From: Tillandsia leiboldiana
Taxonomy: Eukaryota; Streptophyta; Magnoliopsida; Poales; Bromeliaceae
Reading direction: 5' to 3'
Length of the DNA stretch: 64,000 bases
Assembly (NCBI GenBank): GCA_029204045.2
Contig: CM055077.1
Span: 15,266,584-15,330,583 of the forward strand
Below, piece after piece: positions 1 through 11,723 of this stretch. The translations under genes and the position numbers were made by a program. The notes under the pieces were generated by a model, which saw only the letters and a program-made list of their open reading frames with translations, made no database searches and was not told where the DNA came from. Within the stretch, counting starts at the first letter, position 1. Every line of letters starts with the position of its first letter.

Positions 1-174
1 TTTGGGTAAAACACTTGTTTTCTAACTGTTTTTCTAAAAGAACTAAAATCATTAAATATGGATTTCTTCCAGATCAAATTAGTTTTCAATAACAAATGTC
101 ACCTTTTCCGGTAAATCTCCCCACTCGAGAGGATTCGAGTGGTCTGGGTTCTAGGGGTCGTTCCTCTGTCGGGA

Positions 175-249
175 CGAAAGCCACGGGGGCCGAGCCTGGA
201 ACCTGTTCTTGTTTGATAGGGTTGTAGGTGTAGGTCCCCGGGACTTTCG
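175..249 (+). repeat. Conserved-loop stem-loop module, copy 1
   Basis: CGAAAG (175-180) pairs with CTTTCG (244-249) and CGGGG (184-188) pairs with CCCCG (236-240). The loop carries TGTTCTTGTTTGAT at 204-217. It lies in the transcribed part of the LTR. Function unknown. Confidence 0.6.
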
Positions 250-317
250 GGCCCTGTTGGTGTCTTCGCGAGTTGTATGTGATTATTGCTTCCCGAACTA
301 TAAGGGATCGTGAACTT

Positions 318-374
318 CGATAGTCGGAGCCTAGAGTGTTCTTGTTTGATAGGGTTCTTAGCACCGGTCTATCG
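318..374 (+). repeat. Conserved-loop stem-loop module, copy 2
   Basis: CGATAG (318-323) pairs with CTATCG (369-374), and CGG at 325-327 can pair with CCG at 364-366. The loop core TGTTCTTGTTTGAT lies at 337-350. The stem differs from copy 1 but stays complementary. Confidence 0.6.
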
Positions 375-1383
375 GGTTTCCGAACCCTTATGGTGTCGGT
401 CTTTCTGGAGAGTTTAGTGTTCTCTTGTGGGAGCCGTCTGGTGGACGGTGGCCCCAGCTGTGTGACTTCCAGCTTGGTTGTTGTTGGTCGATCTTGTTGA
501 TCGTGGTTTGGACTACAGCCTGCATGAGCCATATTTGAGCTCGACAGAGATACGCGGATACTTTCCTCGGTGGGGTCGCTCCCCTCGAGAGCCACTCCGG
601 AGTTGGGCCTGTTACTTGCTATCGCGACTTGTCGACGCCGTCCCTCTGACTGGCCCAGTTAGTGGCAGTCACGGACACCCTACGGTAGACCCGTCCTGTT
701 GAGGATATGTGGCAGTAGGTGGCGCAGGTTTGACTGGACCCTTTGAGGCAGTCAGTTTAGATTTGGTGAGTTTACTGTGTGTGTTAGTAGATGCATCATG
801 TTTCATCTGTCCTTTTCTTGAGCATCTAGATAGAGGCATAGTAGCTGTTGAGTTACTTTTCCAGCCTTTCATTTCAGTTTTATATTGTTACTTTATGCCT
901 CTAGTAGACTTAGTGGGCAGACCGTCGGGCTTGTTGGCGGCACCCACTGAGAACTACTTGGGACGTAGTTCTCACACCCGTCGTGGTGTATTTTTCCCAC
1001 AGGGACTTCTACTCCGGTTCCTGCTGCTCCTGTTGCTGCTTCTTCTGATCGAGGTAAGGGAGTCGTCGCGAGTAGTTCCCCACCAGTCGTCGTCCAGAGA
1101 GTAGATGTACCCTTATTACTTTTGAGAGTTCCTGTTGAGAACTTTGTAGTGAGGTATAGAGTTGTATTTATTCTACTGCTCGAGTGACTTTTGTACTTTT
1201 GGTGAGGACTTGTGTTGTATATAGTTTTTATTTCTAGCAGTTTTACTTTCAGCTCTGATATCTGCTTAGTATAGATGCTCTTTTGCAGGTTAGTCGCTTC
1301 GTCTATACGGGCTTCCCGTATGGGCGGCGGATCTGTTGGCGAGCCCGGGTCGCAGTTTCGACGCCGGGGCGTGACAGATTAGG

Positions 1384-1395
1384 TGGTATCAGAGC
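1384..1395 (+). other. Primer-binding site (initiator tRNA-Met type)
   Basis: TGGTATCAGAGC follows the LTR end after a 7-base spacer. It is the usual PBS complementary to the 3' end of plant initiator tRNA-Met. Confidence 0.85.
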
Positions 1396-1882
1396 CTAGG
1401 TTGTAGGTCATTATGGACTTAGAAACCCTAGGCTTGTGGTTGGACATTAGGATGACTACGTGAGAGTCGTGACTGTTAGCGAGAGTCCTGATTGAGTTTT
1501 ACCTCTCCCAAGGGATGGGATGAGTGACTGGCATGTTTATTCTCCTAAGCGATTATGTTGGCTGCAGACAACATAATGCTAGGGAATGGATGACATGTCC
1601 TAGACTTTCGCTGGATGGGTCGTGTGTTTGTTGGTGGTACTGTCCTGATGTTTCCATGTGTGTTGCAGGTGGGCACGATGCTCCCCGACGCGGGGTGCAG
1701 ACGCGTTCTCAGCCTTTTCCCTCCGATGAGCCTGGGCAGGAGGAGCCAGCGCAGGGTCAGCAGAGTGAGGTGCAGGAGCTTCGGGCTCAGTTGGCCCAGT
1801 TGTCTGAGGCGGTGCAAGCGCCAGGAGGAGGCTTCTCAGCGCCAGGAGGAGGCTCTCGCGCCAGGAGGAGGCCTTTGGTCGG

Positions 1883-3208
1883 ATGATGCTTCTTTTAGAG
1901 CAGAGGACGCAGCCTGTGGTAGCACCCCCTGTGTGTTCGCCTGTGCCTTCTTCGCCAGCTGTGGCGCCCCCTGTGGTCCCGTCAGCGCCGGCTATTCCTG
2001 TCGAGCCGGTTTCTAGCATACCACCGCCTGGATCGATGGGACCTTTGACTTTGGCTGAGCAGAGTGCGGTGGTGGATCTGTTGATGAGGTTCCGCCGGTT
2101 TGATCCACCCCGTTTTTCTGGTATGAGTGCTGAGCCGTGGGAGGCAGAGTCTTGGATCACGGCCATGGAGCGTCATTTTGAGAGTTTGTTCGTTGATGAT
2201 CGATTTCGAGTCTTTTTGGCTACACACTACTTGGAGGGCAACGCCGAGGCTTGGTGGCGGCGTGTGCGGCCTGCTGGTCCGCCTGGGACGCAGATTCTTC
2301 CCTGGGCGGAGTTCCGCAGACTTCTGTTAGGGGCCTTCTTTCCTGAGAGTGTTCGCCAGAGATTGGAGGAGCAGCTGAGAAATCTCCGCCAGGGAGATCG
2401 CCCGGTGAATGCATACATAGCCGAATACAATCAGCTGTTGGCTAGTATGCCTCACGTGGCCAGGGACGAGTCTCACCGGATCTACATGTTCGAGCGGGGG
2501 CTGCGCCGGGATATTTATCAGCTTGTTCGCTCACGCAGATTACAGACTTTGGAGGCATCGATGGAGCAGGCGTTATATATTGAGTCTGGAGAGGCAGTGA
2601 TGGTCAGAGGTGGCTCTAGCCCCCGTAGTGATTCCTGGGGCGAAGCGCCCAGCACCGGGTGATGAGGGGCAGACGATGCGGGCAGGGACCTCCGAGACCT
2701 CCACGAGCTCATCCTGAGGGTCGTGGGTTTTCGTAGGCGCCGGAGATCTGGTGAGCCCCAGCAGCAGCAGCATCAGCGGTATCGGCAGCAGCGGCAGGAG
2801 CGGTGCGTCATCTGTGGCGGGCCTCATCCCCCGTCGCAGTGTGATCAGAGACAGGGGCGGTGTTTCCTTTGTGGAGAGTTGGGACATTTCCGCGCAGCTT
2901 GCCCCCAGGCCATTTTGTCAGTGCGGCCGATTGCGACAGCACCCCCCTTGCCCATCCATGCAGCGGGAACCCCTCCGGCACACCAGCGGACAGAGTGGGC
3001 CACGACGTCGGGACAGACGGGACGGCGACCTGCAGCACCCAGTGGACGGGTTTATGCAGCCCTGTTGGAGGACACCCCGGCAGCGGATCGTGCTGCGGCA
3101 GGTATGATTTTATTTCAGCTAGCTGAGTTGAGCATTTTGTTACCGCTGCATTCTTCTGCTTTATTAGTTGAGTATCTGCATCGGCATCCTTGCATGGGTA
3201 TGGGTTAG
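1883..3208 (+). pseudogene. Ty3/gypsy gag relic of element A1
   Basis: The frame encodes a retrotransposon gag core (region around PPRFSGMSAEPWEAESWI, then HYLEGNAEAWW, FRRLLLGAFFP and LRQGDRPVNAYIAEYNQL). Downstream are a Cys-rich stretch (CVICGGPHPPSQC) and a CCHC zinc knuckle (CFLCGELGHFRAAC), which bind RNA during packaging. A TGA at 2660-2662 breaks the frame; the knuckle part continues in the same frame from about 2723. An N-terminal coiled, Gln/Glu-rich segment may begin upstream near 1740 in another frame. The protease, reverse transcriptase and integrase that should follow are missing, so the element is internally deleted and cannot be autonomous. Confidence 0.85.
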
Positions 3209-3923
3209 GAATTTCTGCTACATGTTTTAGCTATTGGATTCTTCCCAGTATCCTTTGAGTAGAGGAGGATCGCGGTGTATGATCAGTGCAGTTGAGACTT
3301 GGGACTTCACTTGCTGTTGTGACGATTCAAGGACAGCTCCAGGACTTGGATTGGCACCCAGGTTGGGCTGATTGATGCGGTGCTTGTGCTACGACTGATG
3401 ATAGAATGAAAGCAGTTATCCTTCTGCGAGTTGGACTGGAGGAGTTCGTTTTTTCAGATTGTCGGCGTATCCTTCCAACAGCATGGGCTTCAGCGACTGT
3501 GGACAGACGCCACCTCGGGAGCAGACGTGATGTTAGGACTAGTGGTTATGTCCTTAGGAGTCTCGGTTAGTGATAGCTTCCTTTTGTGGCCACAGTAGGA
3601 AATGACACCAACACTTTCTCCCCCTTTTCTCACCTTGTACTGAAATTTACGAGCAGGACGAAAACTTCGAAAGATTTGCTCCAGAAATGGAGACAGTGCC
3701 CGAACCTGTTTCTTGTTTGATTGGGGCGAAGGCACTGATTTTTCAAAATTTTCGGACTTTTCGCTAATTTCAGCTGTTTTCTAATTGAGGGTTGGAGTTG
3801 ATGTCTTTCCTGCTGGTGGAGCCGTATCTTTCTTGTTAGTTTAGTGTTGCGTTCTTGGTTGTTTTGATTGTTTTGGTTTTATTGTTGTGGCGTGTTTTTG
3901 TTTCGGGGACGAAACTTCCTTTT
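3209..3923 (+). other. Residual 3' internal region of element A1
   Basis: There is no recognisable gene. About 700 bases join the gag relic to the polypurine tract. The last part (TTTCGGGGACGAAACTTCC at 3901-3919) matches the usual end of pol in plant Ty3/gypsy elements. It also contains one degenerate conserved-loop stem-loop. Confidence 0.6.
3659..3763 (+). repeat. Conserved-loop stem-loop module, copy 3 (internal region)
   Basis: CGAAAA (3659) or CGAAAG (3668) can pair with TTTTCG segments near 3748-3763. The core here has one extra T (TGTTTCTTGTTTGAT, 3708-3721). This copy lies between gag and the polypurine tract rather than inside an LTR. Confidence 0.4.
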
Positions 3924-3935
3924 AGTGGGGGAGGA
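3924..3935 (+). other. Polypurine tract of element A1
   Basis: AGTGGGGGAGGA sits immediately before the TG that opens the next LTR, the expected place for plus-strand priming. Confidence 0.8.
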
Positions 3936-4262
3936 TGTAGGACCCCCGAACCCCTTGCAGCTTTTTCCGATGGATCCACTGTTAGAACACCTGTTGTTGG
4001 TGTATCTGGCCCATGGTGCATCAATGGGATGCCACAGATGGACCCTGTAAGGTTTTATTAGCTGTGTTGGCTTTCGGCTGGGTTTGCCGAAATTTTGAAA
4101 AAGAATTAGGCCAAATAGACGGCGGAAAATGGATTCAGCGCGGAAAAAAGCTTGAAAATGGCTTTTTGTTTGCCAAATTCTGAGTCCGGATGCCCAAAAA
4201 CGGACTCCCGGAAAATTTACTGGATTTCTGGTGCATGGGGGAGCCGTGGACCGGCGGGGGAG

Positions 4263-4659
4263 CCACGTGGCAGGCCCTGATTGGCCGGCGCACGCAGCTG
4301 GGTCCACGGAGCACTGGGGTTTGGACCGGGGTGCACCGGGAGGCGCGTGGACCGGCAGGTGTCCACGTGGCAGCGCCTGATTGGGCGGCTCTGGTGCGCT
4401 CGGTCTGCGGGAGTGCGCGGGGAGGCGTGGACCGGGGGCGCGCCACGTGGCGGCACCCGGTTGGCGGGCGCATGAGCGCGCGGTCCACGCAGCGCGCGGG
4501 GCAGGTGGCCGTACGCGGGGCAGGCGCGGGCGACGTGGGAGGTGCCACGTGGCGCCCGCTGATTCGCGGGCGCCACCTGCCGCGTTGACCGCGGGCAGGG
4601 ACACGTGGCGCTCCCCGTGGCGGCTTGCACGGCTGCGGCGTGTTCGGGGGACACGTGGC
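4263..4659 (+). promoter_or_regulatory. LTR enhancer-like array of G-boxes with CCAAT boxes
   Basis: Six CACGTGGC cores occur in 400 bp (CCACGTGGC at 4263, 4363, 4443 and 4545; ACACGTGGC at 4601 and 4651). Two of them are followed after about 7 bases by TGATTGG, an inverted CCAAT box (4278-4284, 4378-4384). G-boxes bind bZIP and bHLH factors in plants. The array lies 230-630 bp upstream of the TATA box. Confidence 0.6.
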
Positions 4660-4730
4660 GGGCGTCGGCGCGGGTCGGACCAAGCAAGCGTCCGGCCGGA
4701 TCCCGTGTGCGGGCTGGGCCGGGCCGGGCC

Positions 4731-4852
4731 GCACTGTGCGCGCCCGAAACCGGCCGGGCCGGGCTGCACTGTAGCCGCCCGAATTCGGGCTGGGCCGCAC
4801 TGTAGCCGCCCGAATCTGGGCCGGGCTGCACTGTAGCCGCCCGAATCTTGGG
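4731..4852 (+). repeat. Tandem repeat upstream of LTR TATA box
   Basis: Four units begin GCACTGT at 4731, 4765, 4796 and 4827 (period 34, 31, 31). Each contains CGCCCGAA. The same GCGCCCGAA word recurs near the TATA box of the LTRs at 56.7-57.3 kb and 60.06 kb. Confidence 0.75.
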
Positions 4853-4887
4853 CAATTTTGGTATTTCTTCATTTGTTTTTTGGGGCC

Positions 4888-4895
4888 TTTAAATA
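4888..4895 (+). promoter_or_regulatory. Putative TATA box of LTR A2
   Basis: TTTAAATA stands after GGGGCC, in the position matching TATAAATA of LTR A3. It would set the start of the genomic transcript. Confidence 0.55.
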
Positions 4896-6367
4896 GCAGC
4901 CCGAGCCTCTTTCTTCTCCCCTTTTCTCCTCTTTTCGAGCCTCCTCTGCCCGAGCAACCTTAAGAAGAATTCTTCATCTTCAAGCTCTGGATCCACCTGC
5001 AAAGTTTTGGGATTTTATGGGCACGCATCCCGAGGTTCTCTATTTTACGGCGCGGCGCGACGTGGTGGTTCCTGTGTTCTTCTTCGGCGCAGCAGCAGTG
5101 TTTTAGCTCCCCTGGTCTACTCCGACGATCTTTTCGAGCGATTTCTTCGCTGCTGGATTCGTAACAGGTGAGGCTACGATTTTGGGTTTCTCGGACATTT
5201 TCAGATTTCACGTTTTTCGAGGTGTTTTCTCGTGCTCATTGGGACCCTTTTTGCTGTGAGATTTTGGTGAGGGCAGCACCTTCTTTTGAGGAGATCTTCG
5301 CGCACGAGTCTCGGATCAAGACGTGCTTATAGACTTTTTTCATCTACTCGACGCGAGGATCATCGTGGATTTTTCTTGGAATTTTTGGAGACCTTCCCGA
5401 AGGTATACACTGTTCCTTTTATCTGTACAAGAGTTTACAGTTGAATGGTTTTGGGATTGTGCGCACCGATACTGTGGAATTTGTAACTTGGCCTACGGTG
5501 CTCGGAATTGGACGTGCAGGTACCCGTTTCGAAGCTATCGACGCGAGGATCGCCGTGGTATTTTTATCAGAATTTTTGGAGTTCGTTTTACAGGTGAAAA
5601 TTTCGCAGTAAGTGGACTGTTCCCAACAGATTTGTAAAACCTGGATTTTATTGGATTTAAAGTGTAACTGTAGCCTTATGTTGTACCCAGGAGGGATTGT
5701 GGGCTGTGCTGGACCTGTTGGACCTAGAGTGGTTATTTTCCTGGTTTTCTCAGCTGTACGGCTCCGGACAGTTAGCGTTTTCAGGTGGGTGGCTTGCTTT
5801 CAAGATCTATGGACTGTACTCTAATTCTATTGATATAGAATCATGCATGATAGTGATTGGACTTGGGTAGCATGCTAGAGCGTAGGAATTGTTGATCCTT
5901 GTTTTATCTGTCGATCTTGTAATCTCTTGCTTCCTAATATCATGTTAAATATTTGTTATACTGGAACTTGACCTAGCACCCCCGTCATATGTTGCATGTG
6001 TAACCAGACCAGTAGAAAACCCTCACTTGGGCTAGGGTTATTTATGTTTAGACATCCACACTTTATGTCGCATTCCTGGACTTAGTGTTATCCTCGCCCG
6101 GATAGTGGGCCGAGCGGTCGGGACTTCTTTATAGTGTGGGATGCATTGCACTCGTGCTTGGGAGCAGAGTGGAGTCTGGTAGATGTAGTGGTTCGCTTGT
6201 CTGTATCGGGAACCGTTTGGGGTAAATGGTGGACCCGAGAGATCTTGTTTTCCCCTGTTTGGGTCGTCGCCACTGTGTTAGTGGCAGTAGTTTACTAGTG
6301 TTAGCCGGACCTAGAACCCAGAACTCTTTTTGACATATACATGATTTTAGTCTACCAATGTTTTCTT

Positions 6368-6438
6368 CCAAACATCGAAGGGCCGCTGGAGTCTGTTCTT
6401 GTTTGATTGGACAAAGGCATCAGCCCTTCGGGGTTTGG
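6368..6438 (+). repeat. Conserved-loop stem-loop module, copy 4 (best stem)
   Basis: CCAAAC (6368-6373) pairs with GTTTGG (6433-6438) and CGAAGGGC (6376-6383) pairs perfectly with GCCCTTCG (6423-6430), leaving a 39-nt loop. The core TGTTCTTGTTTGAT lies at 6394-6407. Confidence 0.7.
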
Positions 6439-6608
6439 GTAAAACACTTGTTTTCTAACTGTTTTTCTAAAAAGAACTAAAATCATTAAATATGGATTTC
6501 TTCCAGATCAAATTAGTTTTCAATAACAAATGTCACCTTTTCCGGTAAATCTCCCCACTCGAGAGGATTCGAGTGGTCTGGGTTCTAGGGGTCGTTCCTC
6601 TGTCGGGA

Positions 6609-6684
6609 CGAAAGCCACGGGGGCCGAGCCTAGAACCTGTTCTTGTTTGATAGGGTTGTAGGTGTAGGTCCCCCGGGACTTTCG
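6609..6684 (+). repeat. Conserved-loop stem-loop module, copy 5
   Basis: This is the LTR A2 counterpart of copy 1: CGAAAG (6609) with CTTTCG (6679), core at 6638-6651. Confidence 0.6.
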
Positions 6685-6755
6685 GGCCCTGTTGGTGTCT
6701 TCCGCGAGTTGTATTGTGATTATTGCCTTCCCGAACTATAAGGGATCGTGAACTT

Positions 6756-6814
6756 CGATAGTCGGAGCCTAGAGTCTGTTCTTGTTTGATAGGGTTCTTA
6801 GCACCGGTCTATCG
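6756..6814 (+). repeat. Conserved-loop stem-loop module, copy 6
   Basis: This is the LTR A2 counterpart of copy 2: CGATAG (6756-6761) with CTATCG (6809-6814), core at 6777-6790. Confidence 0.6.
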
Positions 6815-7819
6815 GGTTTCCGAACCCTTATGGTGTCGGTCTTTCTGGAGAGTTTAGTGTTCTCTTGTGGGAGCCGTCTGGTGGACGGTGGCCCCAGCTG
6901 TGTGACTTCCAGCTTGGTGTTGTTGGTCGATCTTGTTGATCGTGGTTTGGACTACAGCCTGCATGAGCCATATTTGAGCTCGACAGAGATACGCGGATAC
7001 TTTCCTCGGTGGGGTCGCTCCCCTCGAGAGCCACTCCGGAGTTGGGCCTGTTACTTGCTATCGCGACTTGTCGACGCCGTCCCTCTGACTGGCCCAGTTA
7101 GTGGCAGTCACGGACACCCTACGGTAGACCCGTCCTGTTGAGGATATGTGGCAGTAGGTGGGCGCAGGTTTGACTGGACCCTTTGAGGCAGTCAGTTTAG
7201 ATTTGGTGAGTTTACTGTGTGTGTTAGTAGATGCATCATGTTTCATCTGTCCCTTTTCTTGAGCATCTAGATAGAGGCATAGTAGCTGTTGAGTTACTTT
7301 TCCAGCCTTTCATTTCAGTTTTATATTGTTACTTTATGCCTCTAGTAGACTTAGTGGGCAGACCGTCGGGCTTGTTGGCGGCACCCACTGAGAACTACTT
7401 GGGACGTAGTTCTCACACCCGTCGTGGTGTATTTTTCCCACAGGGACTTCTACTCCGGTTCCTGCTGCTCCTGTTGCTGCTTCTTCTGATCGAGGTAAGG
7501 GAGTCGCGAGATAGTTCCCCACCAGTCGTCGTCCAGAGAGTAGATGTACCCTTATTACTTTTGAGAGTTCCTGTTGAGAGAACTTTGTAGTGAGGTATAG
7601 AGTTGTATTTATTTTCTACTGCTCGAGTGACTTTTGTACTTTTGGTGAGGACTTGTGTTGTATATAGTTTTTATTTCTAGCAGTTTTACTTTCAGCTCTG
7701 ATATCTGCTTAGTATAGATGCTCTTTTGCAGGTTAGTCGCTTCGTCTATACGGGCTTCCCGTATGGGCGGCGGATCTGTTGGCGAGCCCGGGTCGCAGTT
7801 TCGACGCCGGGGCGTGACA

Positions 7820-10796
7820 CCCTAGGCTTGTGGTTGGACATTAGGATGACTACGTGAGAGTCGTGACTTTTAGCGAGAGTCCTGATCGAGTTTTGTACCT
7901 CTCCCAAGAGACGGGATGAGTGATTGGCATGTTTATGCTCCTAAGCGATTATGTTGGCTGCAGACAACATAATGCTGTGGAATTGATAACATGTCTTAGA
8001 CTTTCGCTGGATTGGGTCGTATGGTTGTTGTGTCCTGATGTTTGTTATTGTGCAGTGGTCTACGATGCTTGTGAGACGTCGTGCAGTGAGGAATGCGCTT
8101 TCCGCATCTGATTAGTAACCCGAGCAGCGGGAGGCAGAGCTATCAGAGCAGAGCGAGACCCAAGAGTTATGGATCCAGATGGCACAGACGTCGGAGGCTG
8201 TCCGATGCCAGGAAGAGGCCATGGAACGTTTGATGCGCTTGTTGGAGCTGAGAGCGCAGTTAATTGCAGTATCGCTTGAGTGTCCTCCAGTACTTTCTTC
8301 CTATGCAGTGGTACCTTCAGTTGCACTTGTGGCACCGACTGAGCGAGCAGCCCCTCCGTGCCGACGAGCAGTGCCGAGGCACCGAGACAGGGTGGATAGT
8401 GGATAGTAGCTGAGCTTAGGGACATCATTGATCGATGGAGCCAGTCCCGGCAGTCTGAACCATCCCGATTCATAGGTTTGAGTTGGAGCCTTTGTAGGCA
8501 GAATTGGGGTTGGTGGTGATGGAGAGACTCTCGGAGAGCCTCCATGTGCTAGGGAGTTTATACAGTGGTCGAACTGCACGCTCCAGGTTTCGAGGGACGA
8601 GGCGCATAGGATATGTTTGACGGGGAATGGTTTGCGCCAGGATACCTTTCAGTTTAGTTGGTCCCTCCGTTTTGGATTATTGACGCTTCGATGGGTAGGC
8701 ATTGTGTGTGGAGCATGACGCTGCAGTTTCTTTGGATAGGGATCGGCCGCCAGAGGCGAGTTCTGGATATCGGCGCTTGGCGTCGGGTGATGGAGGACAG
8801 ACTGACCGGCAGAGGCATTTCTCATCTCCGTACCTGGATGGCGAATTTTCGAGATGCCAGAGATCGGGTGGACCCCGATGGCAGCATCAGCATCTATATC
8901 AGAGTAGCGCAACGGTAGCGTGGATTTGTTATCTGCGGATGACTTTTTTCGTCGCCTCAATGTGAGCAGAGACAGAGGTTGTGCTCCCTTGTGGGTTATG
9001 TCCTATGCAGTTGAGGCCGCGAGTTACGGGTGAACTTATTGGTAATTATGGCAGTTCGGCGTTTCGACCTAGTGCTTGGGTTTTGGTTGGTACAGTGCCA
9101 CAGGATGTTAGACTGCGGGAGGTGAGGACTTTGACCTTCTGCGAGGCAGACGAGAGGAGATTTGGTTGTTGAGGTCGTTAGAGCACACTGGTTATAGCGA
9201 CAGTGTGAGAGGTGCTTACGGCGGCACCGGGACCCAAAGATATCTCTGTTGCCACGAGATTCCGGGTGTGATTTCACCTGAGCTGTTGATAATGCCGCCG
9301 GTTAGGGAGATAGAGATTGAGTTGGCGTGGTTCGGGGAACCGCGCCACCCTCGACAGCACCTCATTGGATATTGCCAGTAGAGCTGTGAGAGCTGATGGC
9401 GCAGTTGCAGGATCTGATGGATCGAGGGGTCTGTTTGACCTAGTGCCACGCCGTTGATATACGGTGGTGATGCCACATCGTTGATACACGACTGTGAGGG
9501 CCCTTTTATGGGTCGAGTGTAGACAGGTCCAAGTATTATTCTGGACCTTTTGATGGAATTATACTCCGGCAGTCGTACGATTGATGCAGGTACAGATTTT
9601 GGAATCATACGGCTGAGTATTTCGCCAAGATGGTGTTCAGGACACGGTAGGGGTATTATGTTTTAGTAAGGCCAATTGGATTGATTAGCGCCCTGCCACT
9701 CTTTTGGTTTGAGGAATTGTGCTCCAGCTGTACTTGATTGCTTTGGTAACTAGATCCTCCAGGGATATTATGATCTACTCCCAGAGCAGCTTGGAGCATG
9801 AGGAGCACTGGTGGATGTGTTACCATGCTGTGTGGATGAAGCTGTATGCCAGGCTATTGAGATACAAGTTTTAGCTTTAGAAGCTTACCTTCTTGGGTCA
9901 CATTGTGTTAGCCGTAGGAGCGGCGGTGGAATTCCGGCCAATGTGGATGCTATTTGAGGTTGGCTGAGATCAACATTTATTGTTGAGGTGAGGAGTTTTT
10001 TTTTTTGGATTTGGCAGTGCCAGGAGAGCATGGCGAATGGATGATGAGACTGGTACTAGCGCCGATTGCAGCTTTGCCAGAGATGGGGGATGGACCTTTG
10101 TGTTGGTGATGCCTCCCATAGTGGCTGTGGAGTTACCATTGGGTTATTCTTGAGCATTTTGTATCACCCCGATAGGGCCACTGTGGTGGCGGATACCTGG
10201 AACCGGAGAGCTATTGGGGGTTGAGTTTGATGATTCCGTTGCTGGCGCTGGGTGGGACCGTTGCGGAACAGGGCTCGAGGTTGTGTCCCTGAGGGTCCCT
10301 TTTGACGGTAGACTGCGGTGAAGCAGTCCATGCGAATGGTCAGGATCCGAGAGTGATTGAGCGAGGACCCTAGCCGATTAGGGCTTCTTTTCTCTGGATG
10401 ACCGTATGGGGTATGTTTCGGATCGCCTGGTTGAGCTGGCACTAGGGAGCGGTTTTGGTGCGTGCTACATTGGTTGTTCTCTCTTTTCCCCCAGCCTTTT
10501 TCTTCCACGTCTCAGCTCAGGAGTGTTAGGCTTGTGGATTCCTCGCCCGTGATGGACTCGTTTCCTTTGAGATCTGCGAGTACTTGTGGTACGAGGGATG
10601 CCGTTGCAAATTCTGGCTCGTGAGATGAGAGAATTATGCAATTTGGGCCATGCCGTACCGGTTGTTGTTGTTGTTGTGGAGTAATCACGGGGAGTGACAG
10701 GTGACTTGAGAGCTGGAGACGGCAGTGTTATGTACCTACCCTTGTTTTTGTGGCACCTATTGGGTTGAGCTAGTTTCGAGGACGAAACTTTCTTTT
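7820..10796 (+). pseudogene. Degenerate Ty3/gypsy gag-pol relic of element A2
   Basis: The region starts with leader sequence matching 1426 onward. It continues as strongly decayed gag and pol with many stops and frame changes. The clearest pol trace is near 9260-9420, where fragments correspond to the stretch just upstream of reverse transcriptase (EIPGVISPELLIMPPVREI, then a frame-shifted block with ELMAQLQDLMDRG-like sequence). No uninterrupted domain remains. The primer-binding segment present after LTR A1 (1377-1425) is missing here: LTR A2 joins the leader directly at CCCTAGG. Confidence 0.7.
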
Positions 10797-10808
10797 AGTG
10801 GGGGAGGA
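10797..10808 (+). other. Polypurine tract of element A2
   Basis: AGTGGGGGAGGA stands before the TG opening LTR A3, preceded by the conserved CGAGGACGAAACTTTC end of pol. Confidence 0.8.
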
Positions 10809-11723
10809 TGTGGTGACCCAGATCTCCGCAGGGCTTCTATAGTGCGATTAGCAGCTTCTGGAGGCCTATGTGGCATGTCGGCGGTGTTTCTGCACCAATT
10901 TGGACTCAAGTGATGGACTTCGGGTGTATAATGGATCACGTGAGTGATCGGAGGACCCCGTCGGATGTTTTGATGTGGTTTCGCGCGAAATGGTTATTAA
11001 AATTGGACTCAGCGCGAAATTTGAGTAAAGAACACTTCTCCGGGAATTTTTGGCAAATTTTAGAAGTGGAATTTGGCAAAATGGACTTCGGATTTGGATT
11101 CAGCGCACGAAAACGATCGAAACGGGCTATTTATTTGTATTTTTCGGAGTCCGGATGCGAAAACACGCATTTCGAGATTTTTGGTACTGTTCCGGCCGCC
11201 GGAAGGGCGCCGGCGGCGGCGGCGGGCGGCGGAGCGCGGCGGTTGGCGGCGGCGGAGGCGCGCGGTCCACCGCGGAGGTCGTGCACCGGGCGGAGGACGC
11301 GTGGCGCCTTCTGGTTGGCCGGCGCAGCGGGCGCGGTCCACGGAAGAGGCGCGGGTGCACGGTGGACCGGGTGCGGACACGTGGCCGAGCGTGGTTGGCG
11401 GGTCCTGGTGCGCGCGGTCCACGCTGCGGCTGGAGCAGGTGGCCGTACGGCGGGGCGGTTGGGAGGCAACGTGGGGGCGCCACATGGCGCCCCGCGATTG
11501 GCCGGGCGCAGCCACCCCACGCCCGCGTGTCGGCCACACGTCGCTCCGCGATTCGCGGGCGCGCGTACGCCGGGCGCGGGGAGTGTCGGTGGACGCGTGG
11601 CGGGCCTAGGGGCTTTCGGGCGTGAACAGTAACGGGCCCGGCCCGTTACTGTAGCAGCCCGGAAGTGCCAAGCGCCCGAAACTTTGGGCCAAAAGTCCAA
11701 AATTCGGATTTTCGGGCTGGGCC

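Larger units (their letters stand above)
1..1376 (+). mobile_element. Ty3/gypsy LTR A1, 3' part (cut by window edge)
   Basis: This stretch is nearly identical to 6434-7819 and ends in GGGGCGTGACA, directly followed by a primer-binding site, so it is the 3' part of a 5' LTR whose beginning lies outside the window. Differences from the second LTR are mostly single-base indels, which implies recent common origin. It holds two copies of the conserved-loop stem-loop described at 175-249 and 318-374. The open frames inside it on both strands lack protein similarity that I recognise and are taken as chance. Confidence 0.9.
3936..7819 (+). mobile_element. Ty3/gypsy LTR A2, complete
   Basis: The LTR opens TGTAGGACCCCC after the polypurine tract and ends GGGGCGTGACA, about 3.88 kb. 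It holds, in order, a GC-rich upstream block with repeated G-boxes, 31-34 bp tandem repeats, a TATA box, a long leader region and three stem-loop modules. It acts both as the 3' LTR of the first internal region and as the 5' LTR of the second, as expected for a tandem array made by LTR-LTR recombination. The next internal region starts without a primer-binding site. Confidence 0.88.

Noticed and set aside
3879..4872. Long minus-strand frames of 296, 245 and 212 residues
   Set aside because: They lie in the GC-rich U3 of a gypsy LTR, overlap each other in different frames and show only Pro/Arg/Ala-rich composition.
175..6814. Self-cleaving ribozyme (hammerhead retrozyme) as explanation for the conserved-loop hairpin
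   Set aside because: No CTGATGA box with matching GAAA core was found around the copies; the conserved loop does not fit a ribozyme core that I know.
10868..11700. Overlapping frames of up to 254 residues on both strands
   Set aside because: Same situation in LTR A3: high GC removes stop codons by chance, with no domain seen.
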